NCBI RefSeq assembly: GCF_006149005.1
Contig: NZ_VBSL01000002.1
Span: 62,001-126,000, forward strand
Direction of reading: 5' to 3'
DNA length: 64,000 bases
Source: Larkinella sp. C7
Lineage (GTDB): Bacteria > Bacteroidota > Bacteroidia > Cytophagales > Spirosomataceae
Shown in pieces: positions 33,901-41,871 of this stretch (the first letter of the stretch is position 1; every line of letters starts with the position of its first letter). The notes beneath the pieces are model-generated. The model ran no database searches. It was not told the origin of the DNA and saw only the letters and a program-made list of their open reading frames with translations. The position numbers and the translations under genes are program-made.

Positions 33901-34035
33901 CACCAGCACATTCACGCCGGGAAGCGCCTTGTTGTCGGCACCGGTGACTTTGCCGGTCACACGGTTGTTCTGGGCAAAGGCCAGGGTGTGGGCCAGAACC
34001 AGCAGAAATACCAGGATTTTTACAGGTTTTTTCAT
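30901..34035 (-). CDS. SusC/RagA-family TonB-dependent outer-membrane transporter
   Basis: A 1044-aa protein starting at ATG 34035. It has a signal peptide (residues 4-22, ending A-F-A-Q), a CarboxypepD-regulatory-like domain (about 26-105), a TonB-dependent plug (about 115-235 with I-R-I-R-G-Q-S-S-F and P-L-I-V-I-N-G-V-P), and a long barrel that ends in an aromatic residue (final K-F), as usual for SusC. It imports oligosaccharides across the outer membrane with energy from TonB. It lies 57 nt after the exported enolase-superfamily gene and 26 nt before susD. Confidence 0.96.
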   Translation of the reverse strand: MKKPVKILVFLLVLAHTLAFAQNNRVTGKVTGADNKALPGVNVLVSGTTVGTVADADGNFAINAPSDASLVFSYISYITQTVAVNGRSVINVQLVEDTKNLNEVVVTALGIKREAKTLGYATATVNADQISTNRSPNLMTGLQGKMAGVNISTMSTGPGGSSKIRIRGQSSFSGQNNPLIVINGVPVDNSNYALGGNFGNRSANSSDGGDGLSSINPDDIETMTVLKGATAAALYGSRAKDGVVMITTKSRGAGKGFGVEYNTNFTTDTPLDFTDFQYEYGQGEGGIRPTTPNPTSGVWSFGEKFQPGMTQVLFDGEVYPYEPVRNRVRQFYNIGTNFTNTLTVSNNTENGGFSLSFANTDNKAITPNSDFNRKTINLGFSQNINKNLVASGNINYSNEYNRNPTQLNTQDFATPTVVMTLANSMPFEALRNNQVLPNGDEFVFSRFLVRNNPYYSVNYHFENIKRDRLFGNVALKYQFTKWLYLQGRLAQDLYTRNQDYNIPNGYAPIAKAPAGYVNGSYTQDVRKFVERNYDFILGGNHTFGNIGVDVTLGGNQRFVRMDYNSVAVQDFVQPGLYTVMNGRVKNPLYSLSERKINSLYAAATISYKEYLFLNATARNDWFSTLSPENRSILYPSVTGSFVFSQAFTNLPTWLTFGKIRAAYAQVGDDNVSPYSNALFYAVNNNNFPTPSGQLVPVGGINASSVPNRNLRPLRVSEAEGGIELKFFNNRLGLDFTYYRKITEDQILATQVSDASSYTNKLINVGKSMNKGIEVLLTGTPINTSAFRWDVSANFAYNTSEVLTLGLGVADTMITVGGSGGSTLRQVVGKPIGQLFTFNYLRDAQGRQVFDKGSGRPLRNNTPVNVGNALPKYFGGITNTFNYRGITLSALIDFKLGHKMIGGQNMNYLRHGLHKKTLDGRAEGYVIGKGVNPDGEVNTTRSAVQPFYETPNVLGIYEDFIYNAGFWKLRQLTLGYDFTKLLPQKFFIKGIRLSAVANNVAVLKKWTENMDPEMVNNASDNATGLDFWPSLPPTRSMGFNLNIKF

Positions 34036-34092
34036 GTTCAGGAATGGGATAAAGATTTCAAGATGGTTAGACAAAGGCGGTACTCAACTGAA

Positions 34093-35334
34093 TCACCAGT
34101 TATGGATGGAGCCATCCGGGGCTTTCAGGATCGGGTGCGGGAACTTCGTATTGGCGGTAACTTCCAGGACAAACGTTGCCTTCTTTGGGTCAAATTTGAC
34201 GCCCAGCCCCGGTTCGGGATTGAGGTATAATTTGCCGTTTTTAAAATTCACATAGTCTTCGTTAAAGTAAGGTGGCCGCTCGGGTTCGCCCCCGCCCAGT
34301 TCCATCAGACAGCGCGTCGGACTGCTCGAACCCAGCACGTGAACCAGCGTGGCCGTGGCTAACGGGCCGGTAAAATGCGGAATCATGCCCACGTAATGGG
34401 TTTCACACATCGACGCCAGTTTTTTGAATTCGGAAATACCGCCGGTGTTCGGAACCGTAAACCGGGTGTAGTCGATCAGGTGCTGCTCGATGAAGGTGTT
34501 GCTGTCCCAGCGATCGCCAAACTGTTCGCCCACGGCAATGGGCACGTTGGTCATCGCCCGCACGGTTTTGTAGACATCCGGGTTTTCCGACCGGACGATG
34601 TCCTCCACAAAATACGGTTCCAGCGATTCCAGCGCCTTGCAGATTTTGATGCCTTCGGTGGTGTCGAACCGGGTGTGCAGATCGACGGCCCATTTACCAC
34701 CCCCGCCAACAGCTGCGTCGATGCGTTTGCAGAAGTCGATGGTTTTCTTCGCGTTATCGTAAAAATCGAACGGCTCGGAGCCGTTTCCGCCCGTCGGTCC
34801 GATTCGGTAGGCCCGCAAGCCGGCCTTGATGCAGTCCTGCGCACGCCCTTCTTCCGTTGTGGCTTTGGACGCCCGGAAACCAGTGGCGTAGCACTCAACG
34901 TAATCGCGGGTGGCACCGCCGAGCAGTTCATACACCGGCACACCGAGCGCCTTGCCTTTGAGGTCCCAAAGTGCCATGTCGAGCGCCCCCTGGGCGTGCA
35001 GTTTTTCACGGCCCGGCGGGTAAAACATGCCCCGGTACAGGTTCTGCCAGATGTGTTCGATGCGGAACGGGTTTTCGCCAATCATCATCTGCGCACACTG
35101 CTCGATCATGTCTTTCGAACCACCTTCACCGATGCCCGTAATACCGCCATCGGTTTCGATCTCGACAATGCCCCGCGCCTGGTTAAACAGCGGTTTGTTG
35201 TAGCCGGGAGCCGCATAATACCGGATTTTGGTAATCTTCAGTTTGGGAATGGCCGCTTCACTCAACAAGGGAATTCCGGTCAGAATGGCTCCGGAACCCA
35301 GCACCGCAGATTTCAGAAAATGTCTTCGTTGCAT
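34093..35334 (-). CDS. Tat-exported enolase-superfamily sugar-acid dehydratase-like enzyme
   Basis: A 413-aa protein with a Tat-type leader: R3-R4-H-F-L-K and a hydrophobic segment to about residue 28. The mandelate racemase/MLE fold is supported by D218-L-H220, E244, E270 in V-G-E-Q and H320 in P-H-F-T-G-P. The D-x-H arrangement and the late His resemble acid-sugar dehydratases, but the sugar is not clear. It is only distantly similar to the dgoD-like protein nearby. It is the first gene after a LacI-type operator (35369-35386), so it likely leads the operon. A role next to galactonate dehydration, perhaps on a stereoisomer or uronic-acid product, is inference. Confidence 0.85.
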   Translation of the reverse strand: MQRRHFLKSAVLGSGAILTGIPLLSEAAIPKLKITKIRYYAAPGYNKPLFNQARGIVEIETDGGITGIGEGGSKDMIEQCAQMMIGENPFRIEHIWQNLYRGMFYPPGREKLHAQGALDMALWDLKGKALGVPVYELLGGATRDYVECYATGFRASKATTEEGRAQDCIKAGLRAYRIGPTGGNGSEPFDFYDNAKKTIDFCKRIDAAVGGGGKWAVDLHTRFDTTEGIKICKALESLEPYFVEDIVRSENPDVYKTVRAMTNVPIAVGEQFGDRWDSNTFIEQHLIDYTRFTVPNTGGISEFKKLASMCETHYVGMIPHFTGPLATATLVHVLGSSSPTRCLMELGGGEPERPPYFNEDYVNFKNGKLYLNPEPGLGVKFDPKKATFVLEVTANTKFPHPILKAPDGSIHNW

Positions 35335-35368
35335 ACAAAAACGGGAAAAATTAAGGGTAAGGAATAGT

Positions 35369-35386
35369 TGTTTAAACGATTAAGCA
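35369..35386. promoter_or_regulatory. LacI-type operator before the sugar-acid operon
   Basis: TGTTTAAACGATTAAGCA matches the perfect palindrome at 36473-36490 at 16 of 18 positions. It lies 35 nt upstream of the ATG at 35334 and just after the lacI stop, the expected place for repression of the downstream operon. Confidence 0.7.
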
Positions 35387-35407
35387 AGTCGCTAAAATGA
35401 TGAATTA

Positions 35408-36445
35408 TCAGGAAATGACCGCTTTGGGTCGGGACGAATCCCGCGCCATCAGTTGGGCCTCCATTAGAATCTGTCTTTTTTCAGCATGCGGTTCTTTCAA
35501 TTGATGAATCAAAATTTCAACGGCGGTTTTTCCCAACTCCTCCATCGGTTGCAGGACGTAAGTAATCGGGCAATAGTACAGATCAAACACTTCGGCCTGA
35601 CCAAAACTGACGATGGCCAGATCATCCGGGACCTTCAATCCCAGCGCGTTAATGTATTTCAAACCGGTGATGGCCAGCCGGTAAGTCGCAAAAATCAGGG
35701 CATCCACCGGAAACGCCGATGCCAGCATCTCGTCGATGCCCACTTTGATTTCCTCGTCGATCGTATCGAACCCCACCTCTTTCAGCCATGCCGGATGAAA
35801 GGAAATCCCATTTTCCACCAGCGACTCCCGATAGCCCCGGATTCGCTCCTGCATGTGAAAAAGTTGTGATTTATAGGCAATGAGCCCAATGTTTTTATAA
35901 CCGCTCTGAATCAAATGAACGCCCGCGTCGAAGGCGGCTTTATAACTGTTCAGGGAAACAAAATGCGTAGGAATGTCGGGGAAGTGCCGGTCCAACAAGA
36001 CGAAAGCAACGTTTTTCTCAATCAGGTACTCAATCTGCTCTTCCGAATTTTCCGACGAGACGATGATAAAACCGTCAACCTGCCGGTTTAGAAAAACCGT
36101 GATCAGATCCCAGGACTTCTCCGCTTTTTCATCCGAACTGCCGATGATAACCGTATAGCCGTTTTTTTTCGCTTCATCTTCCACAATGCGGGCGATGTTG
36201 GCAAAAAACGGGTTCGATATATCGGCAATAATCAACCCAATCGTCTGGGTTTTTCCGCTCCGCAAACTTTTTGCCAGGTAATTCGGCTGGTAATTCAGCT
36301 CTTTGGCAATCTGTTTGATTTTAACGGCGATCTCATGCCCGACCCGGCTTTCTTTTTCCTTTCCATTCAGAACATACGAAACCAGTGCGGTTGAAACCTG
36401 CGCTTTCTCAGCAATGTCTTTCAGGGAAACTTTCTTCTTGTTCAT
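35408..36445 (-). CDS. LacI-family transcriptional regulator
   Basis: A 345-aa repressor of normal length. The N-terminal helix-turn-helix has V-S-L-K-D-I-A-E-K-A-Q-V-S-T-A-L-V-S-Y-V-L-N (residues 5-26), then the hinge R-S-G-K-T-Q-T-I-G-L-I near 62-72. The rest is the periplasmic-binding-protein-like effector domain. It most likely senses a sugar-acid or keto-deoxy product and controls the operon that follows it on the same strand, itself, and perhaps the divergent paoABC genes, since an 18-bp palindrome lies between them. The inducer is not known. Confidence 0.93.
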   Translation of the reverse strand: MNKKKVSLKDIAEKAQVSTALVSYVLNGKEKESRVGHEIAVKIKQIAKELNYQPNYLAKSLRSGKTQTIGLIIADISNPFFANIARIVEDEAKKNGYTVIIGSSDEKAEKSWDLITVFLNRQVDGFIIVSSENSEEQIEYLIEKNVAFVLLDRHFPDIPTHFVSLNSYKAAFDAGVHLIQSGYKNIGLIAYKSQLFHMQERIRGYRESLVENGISFHPAWLKEVGFDTIDEEIKVGIDEMLASAFPVDALIFATYRLAITGLKYINALGLKVPDDLAIVSFGQAEVFDLYYCPITYVLQPMEELGKTAVEILIHQLKEPHAEKRQILMEAQLMARDSSRPKAVIS

Positions 36446-36472
36446 GAGGAGCAGTCAGGCGCTTCAAATGTA

Positions 36473-36490
36473 TGTTTAATCGATTAAACA
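36473..36490. promoter_or_regulatory. Perfect LacI-type operator between lacI and paoA
   Basis: TGTTTAATCGATTAAACA is a perfect 18-bp palindrome with a central CG, the hallmark of LacI/GalR operators. It is 28 nt upstream of the lacI start and 131 nt upstream of paoA in the divergent region. A degenerate copy precedes the operon at 35334. Confidence 0.78.
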
Positions 36491-36620
36491 AAAAACAAAA
36501 TGGTATATTTTTTTTATTTAGTTTTGTTATTTGAATTTAATCGCGTGAGTCGTCTCTGAAAATACAAATCTGACCACTATGAACTAACTTTACCCTGACG
36601 ACCCTTAACCTTAATTTTTG

Positions 36621-37271
36621 ATGACGGACGATAAACCGGACGACCCGACCCCACCGGACGATGGTACTTTTTTTGAGATGAGTGACCGCCGGTTGTTTTT
36701 GAAACAGTCGCTGGCGGTGGCCGGCCTGACCCTTACTCCCTTCCCGTTTCTGAAAACCGCCGAACCGGATTCGGATGAAACTCCCGTCGGAAATGCCGAA
36801 AAAGTGCGTTTTACCCTCTCGGTCAACGGCAAAAAACAACAGCTTTCTACCGATCCGCGAACCACTCTGCTCGACTTGCTGCGTGAACAACTGGGATTGA
36901 CCGGCACCAAGAAAGGGTGCGATTTCGGCCAGTGTGGAGCCTGTACCGTCCATGTCGACGGGCAGCGGGTGCTGGCCTGCCTGAGCTTTGCGGTTATGCA
37001 GAACGGGCGGAAAATAACCACCATCGAAGGGCTGGCAAAAGGCGACCGTTTACACCCGATGCAGGAAGCGTTCATCAAACACGACGGTTTTCAATGTGGC
37101 TATTGCACCCCCGGCCAACTGATGTCGGCGGTGAGTTGTATTCGCGAGGGGTGCGCCAATTCCGAAGCCGACATTCAGGAATACATGAGTGGCAACCTCT
37201 GCCGGTGCGGTGCTTATCCCAACATTGTGAAAGCCATTCTGGACGTTAAGACCGGTGGGCAAAACGCATGA
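36621..37271 (+). CDS. paoA: Periplasmic aldehyde oxidoreductase, 2Fe-2S subunit
   Basis: A 216-aa protein from ATG 36621. The N-terminus contains a Tat motif D-R-R-L-F-L-K (residues 22-28) and a hydrophobic segment. The plant-type ferredoxin cluster has G-C-D-F-G-Q-C-G-A-C plus a later V-L-A-C, and the second cluster domain has C-G-Y-C-T-P-G and C-R-C-G. It passes electrons between the molybdenum centre and the FAD subunit. The Tat signal would carry the assembled complex to the periplasm. A possible -7 element, TAACTTTA (36585-36592), lies 28 nt upstream. Confidence 0.93.
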   Translation: MTDDKPDDPTPPDDGTFFEMSDRRLFLKQSLAVAGLTLTPFPFLKTAEPDSDETPVGNAEKVRFTLSVNGKKQQLSTDPRTTLLDLLREQLGLTGTKKGCDFGQCGACTVHVDGQRVLACLSFAVMQNGRKITTIEGLAKGDRLHPMQEAFIKHDGFQCGYCTPGQLMSAVSCIREGCANSEADIQEYMSGNLCRCGAYPNIVKAILDVKTGGQNA

Positions 37272-38266
37272 AACCATTCGAATACGTCCGCCCTTCAACC
37301 CTTCAGGAAGCCATTGATCTGGTAGTTTCCAACCCGAAAGCGCAGTTTATTGCCGGGGGCACCAACCTCATCGACCTGATGAAACACGGCATTGCGGCTC
37401 CGGAAAAACTAGTCGATATCAACCACTTACCGCTGAAAAAGATCGAAAAGCGGGACGGTTTTCTCCGAATTGGGGCACTGGTACTGAACAGCGAGGTCGC
37501 CAGCCACAAGCGGGTTCTAGACAAGCATCCGCTGCTGGTGCAAGCCCTTCATGCCGGAGCCTCGGGCCAGTTGCGCAACATGGCGACGGTGGGCGGCAAC
37601 CTGCTCCAGCGAACCCGTTGCCCCTATTTTTACGACCGCGCATTCCCTTGCAATAAACGGGTTCCCGGTTCGGGCTGTGGTGCTTTGGGAGGCATCAACC
37701 GGATGCACGCCATCTTTGGAGTTCCCGTAAAACCTAATCCCAGGAGCTGCATCGCCGTTCACCCCAGCGATCTGAGTGTGGCGTTGTCGGCGCTGGAAGC
37801 AACGGTTTGGGTGCTGGGTCCCCGGGGAGAACGTCAAATTCCGATGGCTGATTTTCACCGATTACCAAACAACCGACCCGAGCAGGATACAACCCTGTCG
37901 AACGGTGAACTGATCACGGCGGTGGAAATTCCCGATGCAGTTTTCCCGAAACACGTCCATTATCTCAAGGTGCGCGACCGGGCTTCCTACGCCTTCGCGC
38001 TGGTTTCGGTGGCAGCCGCGCTCGACATCGACCAAAACCGGATCAAAACCGCCCGACTGGCGATGGGGGGCGTAGCGCACAAACCCTGGCGGTTGTTCGA
38101 AGCCGAAAAAATGCTGACGGGGCAGGTGGCTTCCGAAACGGTTTTTCGCCAGGCCGCCGAAGTCGCCATGCAGGGCGCGCGGGCGTTTGAACACAATGCC
38201 TACAAACTGAGCGTAGCACCGAACGTTATTGTCCAGGCGTTAAAAATAGCCGCCGGTCTTTCCTGA
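37268..38266 (+). CDS. paoB: Aldehyde oxidoreductase, FAD and 4Fe-4S subunit
   Basis: A 332-aa protein that overlaps paoA by 4 nt (ATGA). The FAD-binding part has I-A-G-G-T-N-L-I-D near 31 and A-T-V-G-G-N near 109. A cysteine-rich insertion (C-P-Y-F-Y-D, C-N-K-R-x-P-G-S-G-C between residues 118-140) matches the extra 4Fe-4S site described in E. coli PaoB, which separates this family from ordinary xanthine dehydrogenase FAD subunits. Confidence 0.92.
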   Translation: MKPFEYVRPSTLQEAIDLVVSNPKAQFIAGGTNLIDLMKHGIAAPEKLVDINHLPLKKIEKRDGFLRIGALVLNSEVASHKRVLDKHPLLVQALHAGASGQLRNMATVGGNLLQRTRCPYFYDRAFPCNKRVPGSGCGALGGINRMHAIFGVPVKPNPRSCIAVHPSDLSVALSALEATVWVLGPRGERQIPMADFHRLPNNRPEQDTTLSNGELITAVEIPDAVFPKHVHYLKVRDRASYAFALVSVAAALDIDQNRIKTARLAMGGVAHKPWRLFEAEKMLTGQVASETVFRQAAEVAMQGARAFEHNAYKLSVAPNVIVQALKIAAGLS

Positions 38267-38274
38267 TCCATTCT

Positions 38275-40524
38275 ATGGCAAACACTCAACTCCCTCCTGC
38301 CGACCCGGAACCTTCGCTCAACCGCGTCGATGGCCGGTTAAAAGTAACGGGAGCGGCCACCTATTCCGCCGAATACCCGATCGACAACCTGGCACACGCG
38401 GTGCTGATTACCAGCACCATCGCCAAAGGCCGCATAACAACCATCAACGCCAAACCGGCGGAAGCAGCGCCGGGCGTTCTGGCCGTCATCAGCCACCGGA
38501 ACACCCCCGGTGTACCCGCTTACCCACCCGTCAAACAACCCGCCGAACGGGCTCCGGTCGGCACGGCTTTTCGGGTGTTTTACGATGAATTGATCTATTT
38601 CAGCGGCCAGCCCGTTGCCCTGGTGGTGGCCCAAACGCTGGAGCAGGCCCAACAGGCGGCTTCGCTGGTGGAGATTGATTACCAGACTGAAACCCACCAG
38701 ACCGACTTTGTCGCCAATCGGTCCAAAGCCGCCATCGCGGCTAATGTGCAACGGAACAAAACGTCCCCGTTCCAGGATTACGACCGGGGTGATCCCGACG
38801 CCATGCCATCGGCGGAAGTTAAAATGGAAGCCACTTACACCATTCCCACCCAGCACCACCAGCCGCTGGAGCCCCACGCCATTATTGCAGTCTGGGAAGC
38901 GGATGATAAACTGACGGTTTACGATAAGAATCAGGGGGTTAAATCGGCGCAGGGCAATCTGGCGCAGGCGTTTAAACTGCCCCGCGAAAATGTTAAAGTC
39001 AACGCACAGTTTATCGGCGGTGCCTTTGGTTCGGGCATCCGGGTCTGGCCCCACACGGTTGCGGCCGTGCTGGCGGCCAAACAGGTCAGACGACCGGTCA
39101 AACTGGTTCTGGGCCGCGAACTGATGTTTACCTCGGTGGGATACCGGCCTTTTACCGAACAAAAAATTGCGATGGGTGCCACCAAAACCGGCATCCTGAC
39201 GGCGATTAGGCACGAAGGGATCGGGCAGACTTCGGCCTACGAAGAACACCTGGAACGCACAATCCTGGCCACGCGGGCGATGTATGCCTGCCTCAATGTG
39301 TCTACGCGCTACCGGCTGCTCAACCTCGATGTGAACACGCCCACCTGGATGCGCGGCCCCGGCGACGCCACGGGGATGTTTGCCCTGGAATCGGCGCTCG
39401 ACGAGCTGGCATTTGCCCTCCAACTCGACCCGCTGGAACTGCGGCTGCGCAACCACGCCGATGCCGACCCCGAACGAAACCTGCCGTGGTCGGCCAAATC
39501 GCTGAAGGAATGTTATCGCATGGGGTCGGAGCAGTTTGGCTGGAAAAACCGGAAGCCGGAACCCCGTTCGATGCAGGTCGATGGGATGCTGGTTGGCTAC
39601 GGTATGGCGTCCAGCCTTTACGGTTTTCACCGCCATCCTTCCAAAGCCAAAGCGATGATGCAAGCCGACGGTTCGGTGGTGGTGCAGAGCGCGACGATGG
39701 ACATTGGCCCCGGAACCGGTACGGCCATGACGCAGATTGCGGCCCGGATTCTGGGCGTCAGTCCCCAAAAAGTCCGCTTCGATCTGGGCGATTCCAGTTT
39801 ACCCGATGCCCCCGGCCAGAATGGGTCGGCCACCATTCCCAGCGTGGGTTCAGCCGTTCACGATGCCTGCAAAGCCCTGAAAAACAAGCTCCTGATTTTG
39901 GGAGCGTCCATGCCCGGCTCCATCCTGAGCAGTGCCTGGCCCGACGAAATAGTCATCAGGAATGGCCGGATTTATCCGACTGCCGAGTCCAGATCGAGCG
40001 TCTCCTACACGGATATTCTGAAGTATCACAAGCTGCCCCAGGTGGAAATGACGGAAGAATCGAAATCGGGGCCGGAGCGGGATCAGTATTCCATGTATTC
40101 ATTTGGCTGTCATTTCGTGGAGGTTCAGGTGAGTCCGGTCACGGGTGAGGTGCGCGTCAAACGGGTGGTAACCTGCGCCGATGTCGGTAAAATCATCAAC
40201 TACAAAACCGCCCGCAGCCAGTCCATCGGGGGGGTTGTGGGCGGGATCGGCATGGCATTGATGGAAGAATCCGTGATGGATCACCGGTATGGCCGCTACG
40301 TAACCAGCGATTTTGCCAGCTACCACATCCCGGTTCACGCCGACATTCCGCAAATCGAGGTGTTTTTTGTGGATCAGCCCGATGTCCACGTCAACCCGAT
40401 CGGTGCCAAGGGCCTGGGCGAAATCGCCATCGTCGGCGTGGCGGCTGCGGTCGCCAATGCGGTTTTTCACGCTACGGGGAAACGGGTTCGGGAACTGCCG
40501 ATTACGGTGGACAAGCTGGTTTGA
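38275..40524 (+). CDS. paoC: Aldehyde oxidoreductase, molybdopterin catalytic subunit
   Basis: A 749-aa catalytic subunit of the xanthine oxidase family. Moco contacts include G-G-A-F-G-S-G near residue 245, W-M-R-G-P-G near 359, and the catalytic Glu in G-A-K-G-L-G-E near 710-716. It should oxidise aldehydes to acids in the periplasm. It is 8 nt after paoB. No PaoD/XdhC-like Moco-insertion chaperone is in the window. The gene faces GntP and is divergent from the LacI-controlled sugar-acid operon, so an aldose or uronic aldehyde substrate is possible but unproven. Confidence 0.93.
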   Translation: MANTQLPPADPEPSLNRVDGRLKVTGAATYSAEYPIDNLAHAVLITSTIAKGRITTINAKPAEAAPGVLAVISHRNTPGVPAYPPVKQPAERAPVGTAFRVFYDELIYFSGQPVALVVAQTLEQAQQAASLVEIDYQTETHQTDFVANRSKAAIAANVQRNKTSPFQDYDRGDPDAMPSAEVKMEATYTIPTQHHQPLEPHAIIAVWEADDKLTVYDKNQGVKSAQGNLAQAFKLPRENVKVNAQFIGGAFGSGIRVWPHTVAAVLAAKQVRRPVKLVLGRELMFTSVGYRPFTEQKIAMGATKTGILTAIRHEGIGQTSAYEEHLERTILATRAMYACLNVSTRYRLLNLDVNTPTWMRGPGDATGMFALESALDELAFALQLDPLELRLRNHADADPERNLPWSAKSLKECYRMGSEQFGWKNRKPEPRSMQVDGMLVGYGMASSLYGFHRHPSKAKAMMQADGSVVVQSATMDIGPGTGTAMTQIAARILGVSPQKVRFDLGDSSLPDAPGQNGSATIPSVGSAVHDACKALKNKLLILGASMPGSILSSAWPDEIVIRNGRIYPTAESRSSVSYTDILKYHKLPQVEMTEESKSGPERDQYSMYSFGCHFVEVQVSPVTGEVRVKRVVTCADVGKIINYKTARSQSIGGVVGGIGMALMEESVMDHRYGRYVTSDFASYHIPVHADIPQIEVFFVDQPDVHVNPIGAKGLGEIAIVGVAAAVANAVFHATGKRVRELPITVDKLV

Positions 40525-40536
40525 AACGGCAAAAAG

Positions 40537-41853
40537 CTAGCCAAGAATCAGATTCAACGCCATCACCCCCGCCAAACCCGTGATCGACACCAGCGTTTCC
40601 ATCACCGACCAGGTTTTGAGCGTATCGGCCATCGACAACTGGAAGTATTCGCGAAACAGCCAGAAACCGGTGTCGTTGACGTGCGAAAACATCATGCTGC
40701 CAGCGCCGATACTCAGCACCATCAGGTTCGGTTCCACGCCCGTAGCCGCCAGCATGGGCGCGACAAAACCAGCGGTCGTAATGCCCGAAACCGTTGACGA
40801 GCCGGTGCAAACCCGGATCAGGGCGGCCATTCCCCAGGCCAGAACGAACGGATGCAGGGTCGAATCTTCCATCATTTCGGCAATGGACTGGCTCACCCCG
40901 CCGTCGGTCAACACCTGTTTCAGGGCCCCGGCCCCACCGAAAATCAGGAAAAGCATGGCCACATCCTTGACCGCTTCGCCAAACAGCCCGGTCACTTCCG
41001 GCATGGTTTTCCCCCGCCGAAGCCCCAGCGTATAGGTCGCCACCAGCACCGACAGGAACATGCTCACCACTGGCTCGCCCACAAACCCAATCACCTGCTG
41101 AACCAGCGAACCTTCCGGTAACAACGGATTCAGAAAGGTACTGAGGCCAATCAATAAAATTGGCAGCAAAACCGTCAGGAAACTGGTGGTGGCCGAGGGC
41201 ATTTCGTCTTCGCTCAGGTCGGGCGCAATGAAGGCCGGATTGGCCGGAGTCGTGAAGCGTTTCAGGGTCGAGCCAAACAGGGCGCCGGAAATCAAAATGG
41301 CCGGAATCGAGACAATGATGCCATAAAACAGCGTTAGTCCCATGTCGGCGTTGAATTGTTTCAGAATTGCCAGTGGCGCCGGGTGGGGCGGCAGGTAGCC
41401 CTGCGTTACCGATAGCGACGCCAGCATGGGCAGGCCGATGTAGAGCGCGGGGAGTTTATAGCGGTACGAAACCGTGATGACCAGCGGAGCCAGCAGCAGA
41501 AATCCGACGGAATAAAACAACGGCAGCCCGACAATGAAACCGGTTACCAGAAAAGCCCAGCGGGCGTGGCGCGTACCGACCAGATCCATGAGTTTGACGG
41601 CAATTCGCTGGGCGGCCCCGCTTTGGGCCACCAGCTTGCCGAGCATCGCCCCCAGGGCAATGATGGCGGTGATGGAACCGAGCGTGCCGCCGATGCCTTT
41701 CTGAATCGAATCCAGAATTTCCAGCGGTTTTTGGCCCAGGGCCAGGCCGACGCCCAATGAAACCGCCAGAAAGGCCAGGAAGGTATGCAGGCGGACAAAC
41801 GAGATAAGCGCAATGAGGGCAAGAATGCCAAGGATGGTTATGGTCAGGAGCAT
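40537..41853 (-). CDS. Gluconate:H+ symporter, GntP family
   Basis: A 438-aa inner-membrane protein with about twelve hydrophobic segments. G-Y-L-P-P-H-P-A-P near 154 and the C-terminal H-V-N-D-T-G-F-W-L-F near 389 are GntP-family signatures. It imports gluconate or related aldonates with protons. ATG 41853 is preferred to TTG 41859. It converges on paoC with 12 nt between stops and follows the DinB gene by 18 nt. Together with the adjacent galactonate genes it adds a second sugar-acid importer to the region. Confidence 0.92.
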   Translation of the reverse strand: MLLTITILGILALIALISFVRLHTFLAFLAVSLGVGLALGQKPLEILDSIQKGIGGTLGSITAIIALGAMLGKLVAQSGAAQRIAVKLMDLVGTRHARWAFLVTGFIVGLPLFYSVGFLLLAPLVITVSYRYKLPALYIGLPMLASLSVTQGYLPPHPAPLAILKQFNADMGLTLFYGIIVSIPAILISGALFGSTLKRFTTPANPAFIAPDLSEDEMPSATTSFLTVLLPILLIGLSTFLNPLLPEGSLVQQVIGFVGEPVVSMFLSVLVATYTLGLRRGKTMPEVTGLFGEAVKDVAMLFLIFGGAGALKQVLTDGGVSQSIAEMMEDSTLHPFVLAWGMAALIRVCTGSSTVSGITTAGFVAPMLAATGVEPNLMVLSIGAGSMMFSHVNDTGFWLFREYFQLSMADTLKTWSVMETLVSITGLAGVMALNLILG

Positions 41854-41871
41854 GACCAAACTTAGGAAATA

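Noticed and set aside
33046-34230. 394-codon plus-strand open frame opposite susC
   Set aside because: Antisense to the SusC plug and regulatory domain; no signal, domain or promoter.
38338-39768. 476-codon minus-strand open frame inside paoC
   Set aside because: Antisense to a conserved enzyme with intact motifs; no domain features.
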